Source of the DNA: Pseudonocardia halophobica
Lineage (GTDB): Bacteria; Actinomycetota; Actinomycetes; Mycobacteriales; Pseudonocardiaceae
Assembly (NCBI RefSeq): GCF_027922425.1
Contig: NZ_BSFQ01000056.1
Location: 1-36,118, forward strand
Length of the DNA stretch: 36,118 nucleotides
Direction of reading: 5' to 3'
Shown here: in pieces, positions 16,359-23,039 of the stretch
How positions within the stretch are numbered: position 1 is the first letter of the stretch
Layout: every line of letters begins with the position of its first letter
Made by a program: the position numbers and the translations under genes
Notes under the pieces: model-generated
What the model saw: only the letters and a program-made list of their open reading frames with translations
Told to the model about the DNA's origin: nothing
The model's database searches: none

Positions 16359-17120
16359 ATGACGGTACTGCAGCGGTTCTCGCTCGAGGGCAAGGTGGCC
16401 ATCGTGACGGGCGCGTCGTCGGGTCTCGGCGTCGCGTTCGCGAAGGCGCTGGCGGAGGCGGGTGCCGACGTCGTGCTGGGCGCGCGCCGGGCCGACCGCC
16501 TCGACGGCACGCGGAAGATGGTCGAGGAGCTCGACCGCCGGGCGGTGGCGGTGACCACGGACGTCGCCCGGCAGCCCGACTGCCAGAACCTGGTCGACAC
16601 CGCGATGGCGGAGTTCGGCCGGGTCGACGTCCTGGTCAACAACGCCGGCATCGGCACCGCCGTGCCGGCGACCCGGGAGAGCGTCGAGGAGTTCACGCAG
16701 GTCATCGACGTGAACCTGAACGGCTGCTACTGGATGGCGCAGGCCTGCGGGCGGGTCATGCAGCCGGGCAGCAGCATCGTGAACATCTCCAGCATCCTCG
16801 GCATCACCACCGCGAACCTGCCGCAGGCGGCGTACGCGGCCAGCAAGGCCGGCCTGATCGGGCTCACCCGCGACCTCGCCCAGCAGTGGGGCGGGCGCAA
16901 GGGCATCCGGGTCAACGCGCTGGCCCCGGGCTTCTTCGAGACCGAGATGACCGACCAGTACAAGCCCGGCTACCTGGACTCGATGATGGAGCGGGTCCCG
17001 CTGGGCCGGAAGGGCGACCCGGAGGAACTGGCCGCCGCGCTGGTGTTCCTCGCGAGCGCGGCCGGCGGGTACGTCACCGGGCAGACGTTCGCGATCGACG
17101 GCGGCATCACGATCACCTGA
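16359..17120 (+). CDS. Short-chain dehydrogenase/reductase (253 aa)
   Basis: A second classical SDR with TGASSGLG as nucleotide-binding loop near residues 17-24, NNAG, the Ser in VNISSILG and the catalytic Tyr and Lys in AYAASKAGLIG. The C-terminal TGQTFAIDGGITIT is typical. Length is normal and substrate unknown; it could be a 3-oxoacyl or 3-hydroxyacyl-CoA dehydrogenase, given its neighbours. It is divergent from the FabG-like gene and is followed 17 bases later by the VOC gene. Confidence 0.92.
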   Translation: MTVLQRFSLEGKVAIVTGASSGLGVAFAKALAEAGADVVLGARRADRLDGTRKMVEELDRRAVAVTTDVARQPDCQNLVDTAMAEFGRVDVLVNNAGIGTAVPATRESVEEFTQVIDVNLNGCYWMAQACGRVMQPGSSIVNISSILGITTANLPQAAYAASKAGLIGLTRDLAQQWGGRKGIRVNALAPGFFETEMTDQYKPGYLDSMMERVPLGRKGDPEELAAALVFLASAAGGYVTGQTFAIDGGITIT

Positions 17121-17125
17121 CGGGC

Positions 17126-17131
17126 TACGGT
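17126..17131 (+). promoter_or_regulatory. -10 box of a probable leaderless promoter (VOC protein)
   Basis: TACGGT lies 6 bases before the GTG at 17138, inside the short gap after the SDR stop. The gene may thus have its own start site. Confidence 0.4.
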
Positions 17132-17137
17132 CGTCCG

Positions 17138-17500
17138 GTGAGTGATCCCGCGAAGACGCCGGTGAAGATCGGCAACGTCCTGCACCCGGTGGCCGACGTC
17201 GACGCCGCCGTGCGCTTCTACGCCGACACCTTCGGCCTGGCCACGAAGTTCGTCGACGGCGACCGCTACGCCGCCCTCGACGCCGGCGGCACGACGCTGG
17301 CCCTGGCCGGCCCGGCCGAGGACGTCACCGGCGGGGTGCCGGCGGCGTCGTTCAAGGTCCCGGACGTGGCGGCGGCGCTCGCCGCCCTCGTGCAGGGCGG
17401 CGGGTCCGTGGTCCGGGAGCCCGAGCAGGGCCCGCACGAGGTCCGGGCCGTGGCCCGGGACCCGTGGGGCAACACCGTGGTCGTCTACGGGCCGCAGTAG
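17138..17500 (+). CDS. VOC-family (glyoxalase/bleomycin-resistance-like) protein (120 aa)
   Basis: A single-domain vicinal-oxygen-chelate protein with two beta-alpha-beta-beta-beta modules. The first is NVLHPVADVDAAVRFYADTF with GLATKFVDGDRYAALDAGG; the second includes FKVPDVAAALAALVQGGG and the ending RDPWGNTVVVYGP, a family signature. These proteins bind a metal or small molecule; function here (isomerase, dioxygenase or binding protein) cannot be told. The GTG at 17138 was chosen because earlier codons of the open frame overlap the SDR gene. Confidence 0.85.
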   Translation: MSDPAKTPVKIGNVLHPVADVDAAVRFYADTFGLATKFVDGDRYAALDAGGTTLALAGPAEDVTGGVPAASFKVPDVAAALAALVQGGGSVVREPEQGPHEVRAVARDPWGNTVVVYGPQ

Positions 17501-17518
17501 CCGCGGCGGTCCGGCGCG

Positions 17519-19114
17519 TCAGTCCAGCAGGACGGTCCGGAGGTCGAGCCGGCGCAGCACGCGGTCGGCCGCCTCCGGGTCGATCCCCGGCTCGCGGCGC
17601 GCCGCGAGCACCTCGGCGCGGGCGGCGGACAGCGCGTCGGCCTCGATGGACTGCAGCACGTCCCGGCGGTCGCGGATCGCGCGGAGCCGCTGGCGCTCGT
17701 CCTCGGACAGCGACTCGCCGGAGAGCACGGCGTCGAGCCGGCTCATCCGCTGCCGGATCGCGGCCTCGACCTCCTCCGGCAGCTGGTCGGACCGGTCGGC
17801 CTCGCCGATCCGCGCGGCCATCCGGTTCAGCGCGGCCCGCTGCGCCCGCCGCGTCACGATCTTCTCGGCGCGCTCCTCCGCGTCCGCCCGCTCGGCGACG
17901 CCCAGGGCCTTGACCAGCGTGGGCAGGGTGAACCCGGGCAGGAGCAGGGTCACCAGGAGCACCCCGACGGCGATCAGCGTGATCTCGGCGCGGGCCGGGA
18001 ACGGTGCTCCCGACGCCATGACGGTGGGCAGCGAGAGCGCCAGGGCCAGGGTCGCCAGCCCGCGCATGCCGCACCAGGCCAGCACCACGGCCTCCCGGCC
18101 GGTGCGGGGTGCGGCGGAGGCGTCGGCGGAGCGGCGGACGGTCAGCCAGGCGACCGTCATCCACAGCACCCGGACCCCGACCACCACGAGGCAGACCAGC
18201 GCGGCGTGGCCCACCATCCGCGGCAGGTCCGTGCCCGCCTCCTCGACCACCCCGCGCAGGTCCAGCCCGATCAGGCCGAACGCGACCCCGGTGACCAGCA
18301 GCTCGACGACGTCCCAGAACGAGCGCTGGACCAGGCGCTCGGCGGCCTCGTCGGCGTCGCCGAGCCGGCGCAGCTGCAGTGCGACCACCACCACGGCCAC
18401 CACGCCCGACGCGTGCACCTCCTCGGCGGCGAGGTAGACCGCGAACGGCAGCACCAGGGTCAGCGCGCTGCGCCCGATCGTGTCGGTGACCCGGGCCAGG
18501 ACCATCCGCGCCAGCCACGCGACGACCAGCCCGATGAGCACGGCCGCGGCCGCGCCGAGCAGGAAGGACAGGGCGAGGCCGCCGAGCGACAGCTCGTCGC
18601 CCTGCACCGTGGCCAGCACCGCCGCCTGGAACACGACGAGCGCGGTGGCGTCGTTGAACAGGCCCTCGCTCTGCAGCACCGCGAGCAGCCGGCGCGGGAT
18701 CCGCACGGGCCCGGCCACGGCCTCCACGGCCACCGGGTCCGGCGGGGCGACCATCGCGCCGAGGGCCACCGCGGCGGTGAGCGTGATCCCCGGGACGAGC
18801 AGCACCGCCAGCCCGCTCACCACCACGATCGTGACCACGACCAGCGCGATCGCGAGCAGCGCGATGGACCGCCAGCGGGCCCGGAACAGCGACCAGGAGG
18901 TGCGCTGCGCCGTCGCGAACAGCAGCGGCGGCAGGAACAGCGGCAGGATCAGGTCCGGGTCCAGCTCGAAGGAGTCCGGCAGGCCGGGCGTCAGCGCGAC
19001 GAGGGCGCCGAGCACCACCATCAGCGCGGGCCACGGGAGCCGCAGCCGGTCCCCCACCCCCACCAGCAGCACCGCGCCGAGCATCAGGCCCACGATGAGC
19101 AGCAGGTTCTCCAC
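17519..19114 (-). CDS. Na+/H+ antiporter, CPA1 / NhaP type (531 aa)
   Basis: A CPA1 cation/proton antiporter with about 12 membrane segments over the first ~400 residues. It has the family's EGLFNDATALVVF, with the Asn-Asp pair near residues 153-154 that carries ion exchange, and an APPDPVAVEAV stretch. A hydrophilic helical tail of about 120 residues rich in Arg and Glu follows, as in regulatory cytoplasmic tails. The GTG at 19114 (ENLLLIVGLM) is preferred over the open frame reaching 19252, which would add unlikely residues overlapping the PEBP gene. It is divergent from PEBP with 42 bases between and convergent with the VOC gene. Confidence 0.9.
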   Translation of the reverse strand: MENLLLIVGLMLGAVLLVGVGDRLRLPWPALMVVLGALVALTPGLPDSFELDPDLILPLFLPPLLFATAQRTSWSLFRARWRSIALLAIALVVVTIVVVSGLAVLLVPGITLTAAVALGAMVAPPDPVAVEAVAGPVRIPRRLLAVLQSEGLFNDATALVVFQAAVLATVQGDELSLGGLALSFLLGAAAAVLIGLVVAWLARMVLARVTDTIGRSALTLVLPFAVYLAAEEVHASGVVAVVVVALQLRRLGDADEAAERLVQRSFWDVVELLVTGVAFGLIGLDLRGVVEEAGTDLPRMVGHAALVCLVVVGVRVLWMTVAWLTVRRSADASAAPRTGREAVVLAWCGMRGLATLALALSLPTVMASGAPFPARAEITLIAVGVLLVTLLLPGFTLPTLVKALGVAERADAEERAEKIVTRRAQRAALNRMAARIGEADRSDQLPEEVEAAIRQRMSRLDAVLSGESLSEDERQRLRAIRDRRDVLQSIEADALSAARAEVLAARREPGIDPEAADRVLRRLDLRTVLLD

Positions 19115-19116
19115 CG

Positions 19117-19152
19117 GGGAAGCTTCCCAGTCCGATCGGTGCCATGATCGGT
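19117..19152. promoter_or_regulatory. Divergent regulatory gap: GGGAAGCTTCCC palindrome and repeated GATCGGT
   Basis: The 42 bases between the antiporter GTG and the PEBP ATG contain a 12-bp perfect palindrome at 19117-19128 and direct repeats of GATCGGT at 19134-19140 and 19146-19152, 12 bases apart. They are candidate operator sites; no regulator is known. Confidence 0.3.
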
Positions 19153-19156
19153 CGCC

Positions 19157-19690
19157 ATGAGCCACGACCCCTACAGCGACCTGCCCGACCTCCCCACGTT
19201 CGAGCTGACCAGCGACGACGTCACCCACGGCGGCACCCTCGACACGCCGCACCTGTCCGGCCTCATGGGCGCGGGCGGCGAGGACCGGTCACCGCACCTG
19301 TCGTGGAGCGGCTTCCCCGAGGGGACGAGGTCGTTCGCCGTGACGTGCTACGACCCGGACGCGCCCACGGCGTCGGGCTTCTGGCACTGGGCCGTCGCCG
19401 ACATCCCGGCCACGGTCACCGAGCTGCCCGCGGGCGCGGGCGACGAGAACTCGTCGTCGCTGCCCGAGGGCGCCGTGGTGCTGGCCAACGACGCGGGCAT
19501 GAAGCGCTTCGTCGGTGCCGCCCCGCCGCCCGGGCACGGCCCGCACCGCTACATCTTCGTGGTGCACGCGGTCGACGTGGAGAGCCTCGGCCTGCCCGAC
19601 GGCGCCACCCCGGCGTTCCTCGGGTTCAACCTGTTCAGCCACGCGATCGCGCGCGCGACCCTCACCGCGACGCACGAGAACACCGGCTGA
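19157..19690 (+). CDS. YbhB/YbcL-type Raf-kinase-inhibitor-like (PEBP) protein (177 aa)
   Basis: A bacterial phosphatidylethanolamine-binding-protein fold. Marks are the SPHLSWSGFPEGTRSFAV and CYDPDAPTASGFWHWAVADI blocks, which form the ligand pocket, and GPHRYIFVVHAVDVESLGL near the end. No signal peptide, so cytoplasmic. The biochemical role of this bacterial family is not established. It lies 62 bases before the hemerythrin cargo gene in the same direction and may be co-transcribed with the encapsulin locus. Its C-terminus (TLTATHENTG) has no cargo-loading motif, so it is probably not packaged. Confidence 0.88.
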   Translation: MSHDPYSDLPDLPTFELTSDDVTHGGTLDTPHLSGLMGAGGEDRSPHLSWSGFPEGTRSFAVTCYDPDAPTASGFWHWAVADIPATVTELPAGAGDENSSSLPEGAVVLANDAGMKRFVGAAPPPGHGPHRYIFVVHAVDVESLGLPDGATPAFLGFNLFSHAIARATLTATHENTG

Positions 19691-19740
19691 GCAGGCACCT
19701 GGACGGGCATCAGGGCGGGCGCGGCGGGGCCGTTCGGCAG

Positions 19741-19746
19741 TACGGT
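19741..19746 (+). promoter_or_regulatory. -10 box of a probable leaderless promoter (hemerythrin-encapsulin)
   Basis: TACGGT lies 6 bases before the GTG at 19753 and no ribosome-binding site is present. This would give the cargo and shell genes a promoter separate from PEBP. Confidence 0.45.
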
Positions 19747-19752
19747 CCGGCC

Positions 19753-20334
19753 GTGCCCGACATCACCCAGCTCATCCTCGACGACCACGAGTGGTTCCGT
19801 CGCCGGTTCGCCGAGCTCGACGACCTGCGCGCCGAGGGCGCCGAGCCGACCGCGCTCCGCGCGGTCTGGCGCCCGCTCGCCGACCTGCTCGACGTCCACG
19901 CGGAGGCCGAGGAGCGGATCTTCTACCCGCAGCTGCTCCGGAAGGGCGAGAACGACCCGGAGGAGGAGACGCTCGACGCCATCGGCGACCACAACGACAT
20001 CCGCGACGGCGTGCGCGAGGCGGACCGCAACCCGGTCGGCAGCGCGGGCTGGTGGGCCGGCGTCGACAGCGCCCGCGAGGCCAACGACGAGCACATGGGC
20101 GAGGAGGAGAACGAGGGCCTCCCCGACTTCCGGCTCCACGCCCCGTCCGGGCTGCGCGAGTCCCTCGGCCGGCAGTTCACCGAGTTCAAGGAGCGGCACC
20201 CGGGCGGACGCGGCATCGAGATCACCGACAAGGACCCCGAGGAGTACGTGGAGACCATCGAGCGGGAGATCCACCCGCCGTCGGACTTCTCCGGCGACGT
20301 CTCGCTCGGCATCGGCGGGCTCCGCGGCCGCTGA
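19753..20334 (+). CDS. Hemerythrin-domain encapsulin cargo protein (193 aa)
   Basis: A four-helix hemerythrin-like protein. Likely di-iron ligands are His12 (DDHEW), His49 and Glu53 (DVHAEAEERIFYP), His80 (GDHND), His114 and Glu118 (NDEHMGEEE). Family members bind O2 or NO or protect from oxidative and nitrosative stress. After the helices comes a flexible Pro-rich link (HPPSDFSGD), and the last residues SLGIGGLRGR (184-193) match the LGIGxL(K/R)G cargo-loading peptide that docks inside family 1 encapsulin shells. It lies 62 bases upstream of the encapsulin gene. The GTG start gives the His12 helix at the correct place. Packaging is an inference from the tail and the gene order, but a strong one. 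Confidence 0.93.
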   Translation: MPDITQLILDDHEWFRRRFAELDDLRAEGAEPTALRAVWRPLADLLDVHAEAEERIFYPQLLRKGENDPEEETLDAIGDHNDIRDGVREADRNPVGSAGWWAGVDSAREANDEHMGEEENEGLPDFRLHAPSGLRESLGRQFTEFKERHPGGRGIEITDKDPEEYVETIEREIHPPSDFSGDVSLGIGGLRGR

Positions 20335-20396
20335 CCCGTCCACAGCGGCCCACCACGCCGTTCCCCCACGTCCTCCCCACCACGCAAGGAGCACCC

Positions 20397-21227
20397 GTGA
20401 CCGCACCCTCCGACCACCTGCTCAGGGCGAACGCGCCCATCCCCACCGAGGCCTGGAAGGCGATCGACGACGAGGCCCGCGAGCGGCTCACCCCGCTGCT
20501 CGCCGCGCGCAAGCTGGTCGACTTCGTCGGCAGCGGCGGCTGGCAGCACTCGGCGCGCAGCCTGGGCCGGACGACCGGGCTGGCCGGGCCGCCGCCGGGT
20601 GTCGAGGGCGGCGCCGGGGTGAGCGCGCGCGTCCGCCGGGTGCTCCCGCTCGCCGAGGTCCGCGTGCCGTTCACGGTCTCGCGGGCGGAGATCGACGACA
20701 TCCAGCGCGGTGCTCCCGACCCCGAGTTCGAGGACCTCGACCGGGCGGCGCGGGTGGCGGCCGAGATCGAGAACCGCGCGGTGTTCCACGGCTGGCCGGC
20801 CGCGCACGTCGAGGGCATCGCCCAGGTCGCGCCGTACGACCCGCTGCCCCTGGGCGAGGACTGCCTCCGCTGGCCGGGCGTGGTGGCCCGCGGGGTGGAC
20901 ACGCTGCGCCGCAACGGCATCGGCGGGCCGTACGCCCTCGCGGTCGGGCCGGACCTGTACACGAAGATCGTCGAGACCACGGAGCACGGCGGGTACCTGC
21001 TCTTCGACCATCTCAAGCGGATCCTGGGCGGCTCGGTGATCTGGGCGGCCGGGGTCGACGGCGCGGTGCTGGTGAGCGAGCGGGGCGGGGACTTCGCGCT
21101 CGACGTCGGGCAGGACCTCGCGATCGGCTACTCCCACCACGACGCGGACTCGGTGAGCCTGTACATCGAGGAGAGCTTCACCTTCCAGGTGGTCGAGCCC
21201 GACGCGGCGTTCGCGCTGACCGTCTGA
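20397..21227 (+). CDS. Family 1 encapsulin nanocompartment shell protein (276 aa)
   Basis: An HK97-fold shell protein that self-assembles into a protein nanocompartment, likely T=1 with 60 subunits. Family 1 hallmarks, recalled against the Thermotoga encapsulin, are APIPTEAWKAIDDEARE at the N-terminus, LAARKLVDFVG, the E-loop region with RVRRVLPLAEVRVPFT, NGIGGPYALAVGPDLY in the P-domain, and the ending LVSERGGDFALDVGQDLAIG then ESFTFQVVEP. Length 276 is normal. The GTG has a clear AAGGAG site at 20386-20391. The upstream hemerythrin gene supplies the cargo. There are no phage genes (portal, terminase, protease) nearby, which argues against a prophage capsid. Confidence 0.97.
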   Translation: MTAPSDHLLRANAPIPTEAWKAIDDEARERLTPLLAARKLVDFVGSGGWQHSARSLGRTTGLAGPPPGVEGGAGVSARVRRVLPLAEVRVPFTVSRAEIDDIQRGAPDPEFEDLDRAARVAAEIENRAVFHGWPAAHVEGIAQVAPYDPLPLGEDCLRWPGVVARGVDTLRRNGIGGPYALAVGPDLYTKIVETTEHGGYLLFDHLKRILGGSVIWAAGVDGAVLVSERGGDFALDVGQDLAIGYSHHDADSVSLYIEESFTFQVVEPDAAFALTV

Positions 21228-21243
21228 CGGCCCGGAACACACC

Positions 21244-21279
21244 GGAGGGGCCGCGGATCCGTGGATCCGCGGCCCCTCC
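21244..21279. terminator. 17-bp perfect hairpin, probable bidirectional terminator
   Basis: GGAGGGGCCGCGGATCC (21244-21260), GT, then its exact complement (21263-21279). It lies between the convergent encapsulin and disordered-protein genes, 16 bases after the encapsulin stop and 21 bases from the other gene's stop. There is a T-poor tail, typical for high-GC hosts. Confidence 0.8.
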
Positions 21280-21300
21280 CCTGTGCTGGTGCGGCGCCCG

Positions 21301-22356
21301 TCAGATGGTGAGCAGGCGGTCGAAGAAGCTCCGGTAGCGGCCCAGGGCCAGCCGGAGGTCCTCGGTGGAGGCGGACTCGTTGTTCAGGTCGCGCTCCAGC
21401 TCGCTGCGCTGCCTCTTGAACAGCGCCTCCAGCTCGTCGAGCACCTCGCCGACCAGGGCGTTGGCGTCGCGGACGGCGCCGCGGGGCTCGTCGACGAACC
21501 CGGCCTTCAGCGTCTCCCAGCGGCGCAGGTACTCCGCGGAGCGGTCCTGCGGGACCAGGGTCGCGTGGCCGGAGGAGTCGGTCTCCTGGGTGGGCGCGCC
21601 CATGGACTCCGCGCGGGACCGGCCGCCCTCGCCCTGGGCGTCGTGGTGGCCCTCGTGACGGCCGGCCTCGCGCAGGCCGCCGCCGCCCTCGTCGCCCGGC
21701 ATCCGCTCGTCCGGGACGCCGGAGCCGTGCACGGCGGTGTCGTGGCCGCCGCGGGCGTCGCCGCGCATGTCGCCCATGTCCCGGCCCGGATCGTGGCGCA
21801 TGTCGCCCGTGTCGCCACCCATGTCGCGGGCCCGGTCCTGACCGGTGTCGCGCGGGGCGTCGGAGGTGGCGTCGGAGGTGGCGTCGGTGGCGCCGCTGCG
21901 CAGGTCGACGGTGCGTGCGCCCTCGTCGCTGCGGACGTCGCGGTGCCCGGTGCCCGCGGTGTCCCCGATGCCCCCGGTGCCCCCGGCGTCCCGGCCGCGG
22001 AGGCCGCCGTCGGGGTCGTCGCCCGGGCCCAGGTCACCGCGGCCGCGGTCCTGCGGCAGGTGCTCGTCGTGCCCGCGGGGCATCGGTGCGCCCTCGCCGG
22101 TGTCGTAGCCGCGCTCGCGGGTGCCCACGCCACCGCGGTCCTCCTGGGCGGCGCCCCGGCCCTCGTGCCCGTGCTCACCGTGCTGACCGGGTTCCCGGCC
22201 CAGCACCTTGTCGAGGAAGCTGCGGTCGTCGTGACGGTCGTCGGCGTGCCCGCTGCCGTCGGCGGTGCGGGGGTCGAGCTTGTCCATCAGCCGCTCACCT
22301 CGTGTCTCGTCGGTGCTGCGTCCACCCTGTCGCTCGTGGCCCACGTGCTCGCTCAT
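21301..22356 (-). CDS. Hypothetical protein: long disordered His/Asp/Gly/Arg-rich region plus conserved C-terminal helical domain (351 aa)
   Basis: I recognise no named family. Residues about 1-265 are hydrophilic, rich in His, Asp, Gly, Arg and Thr with short repeats such as RDMG, GDM and SDAT, and look intrinsically disordered. The last ~80 residues form a helical domain: YLRRWETLKAGFVDEPRGAV through RLALGRYRSFFDRLL. The same W-x5-FVD-P-x-AV pattern and closing L-x(4)-Y-R-x-(L/F) occur in the membrane protein encoded just upstream, so the two share a domain. The ATG at 22356 has a GGAAGGAG site inside the end of the upstream gene and overlaps its stop (ATGA), showing translational coupling. 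Function unknown; interaction with a partner at the membrane is one guess. The opposite-strand open frame is a by-product of the repeats. Confidence 0.75.
   Translation of the reverse strand: MSEHVGHERQGGRSTDETRGERLMDKLDPRTADGSGHADDRHDDRSFLDKVLGREPGQHGEHGHEGRGAAQEDRGGVGTRERGYDTGEGAPMPRGHDEHLPQDRGRGDLGPGDDPDGGLRGRDAGGTGGIGDTAGTGHRDVRSDEGARTVDLRSGATDATSDATSDAPRDTGQDRARDMGGDTGDMRHDPGRDMGDMRGDARGGHDTAVHGSGVPDERMPGDEGGGGLREAGRHEGHHDAQGEGGRSRAESMGAPTQETDSSGHATLVPQDRSAEYLRRWETLKAGFVDEPRGAVRDANALVGEVLDELEALFKRQRSELERDLNNESASTEDLRLALGRYRSFFDRLLTI
21856..21891. repeat. 12-bp tandem repeat (three copies) within the disordered coding region
   Basis: GGCGTCGGAGGT occurs twice in a row, followed by a third diverged copy. 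On the coding strand it encodes the SDAT repeats of the disordered region. Confidence 0.7.
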
Positions 22357-22985
22357 GCGCTCGTCTCCTTCCGGCGGGTGTCCTGGGGGCCGGCGGGGTC
22401 GCCGCCGTGCCGGCCGTCGTGCTGCCCGTCGTGGTGCCGGTCGCCGCCCAGCAGTGCCTGGACCAGCTCGCGGTAGGAGGTCACGGCGCCGCGCAGCTCC
22501 TCGGTGTCGGCGCGGTGCTCCCGGTTCGCCTGGGCGATCCGGCGCGCCTCGCGGTAGCGCTGCACCACCACGGGGTGCTCGACGGAGACGTCCGCCGCCC
22601 GCTGCTCGAAGTCGTCGACCGGATAGCCGCGGGCGGACATCAGCTCGTCCACCAGCGCGTCGGCACGGTCCACGGCGTGGTCCGGGTCGTCGACGAACTC
22701 CGCCTGGACCGCCGTCCAGCGGCGCTCGAACGTCTCCCGCTCACGGTCGTCGAGGGTGCGCAGGCTCAGCCCGCGGTGGCGCTTCTCGCGCTCCGCCAGG
22801 ACCCGCTCGGTCTCGGCCGGGTCGTTCGTCTCCGACAGGTGGCGGTCGTACTCGGGGCCGAAGCGCTCCTTGAGGCGTCGGCTCTTGCGGCGCCCGTTCA
22901 TCGACCACGCGAACGCGGCGAGCGCCAGCAGCGCGATCACCACCACGACGATCACTACGATGACTGCGGTGCTGCTCATGGACAC
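22353..22985 (-). CDS. Single-pass membrane protein with the shared C-terminal domain (210 aa)
   Basis: Residues about 5-28 are one strongly hydrophobic helix (VIVVIVVVVIALLALAAFAW), followed by a basic stretch NGRRKSRRLKERFG, so the N-terminus is probably outside and the rest cytoplasmic by the positive-inside rule. Residues about 80-180 contain FERRWTAVQAEFVDDPDHAV and end with LRGAVTSYRELVQALLG, the domain shared with the following gene. The tail is His/Asp/Gly-rich. GTG 22985 and ATG 22979 are both possible starts. It is first in a two-gene operon with a 4-base overlap. Family unknown to me by name; actinobacteria carry many such proteins. Confidence 0.75.
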   Translation of the reverse strand: MSMSSTAVIVVIVVVVIALLALAAFAWSMNGRRKSRRLKERFGPEYDRHLSETNDPAETERVLAEREKRHRGLSLRTLDDRERETFERRWTAVQAEFVDDPDHAVDRADALVDELMSARGYPVDDFEQRAADVSVEHPVVVQRYREARRIAQANREHRADTEELRGAVTSYRELVQALLGGDRHHDGQHDGRHGGDPAGPQDTRRKETSA

Positions 22986-23005
22986 CGGGTGCCCACTGAG
23001 GACCT

Positions 23006-23039
23006 GTCACAATCCGTGAGTACCGGATGGATCTGTGAC
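23006..23039. promoter_or_regulatory. Nested inverted repeat in divergent promoter region
   Basis: GTCACA (23006-23011) and TGTGAC (23034-23039) enclose ATCCG (23012-23016) and CGGAT (23024-23028). The dyad lies between the starts of the membrane protein and the coiled-coil protein, and covers one candidate start codon (GTG 23035). Confidence 0.4.

Noticed and set aside
20397..21227. HK97-fold protein as the capsid of a prophage
   Set aside because: There are no portal, terminase, protease or tail genes nearby, the sequence matches family 1 encapsulins, and a cargo protein with a loading tail is adjacent.
21283..22476. Hydrophobic Val/Ala-rich open frame on the plus strand (397 aa)
   Set aside because: It is the antisense of the disordered His/Asp/Gly-rich protein; the repeats produce a long open frame by chance, and it lacks a ribosome-binding site.
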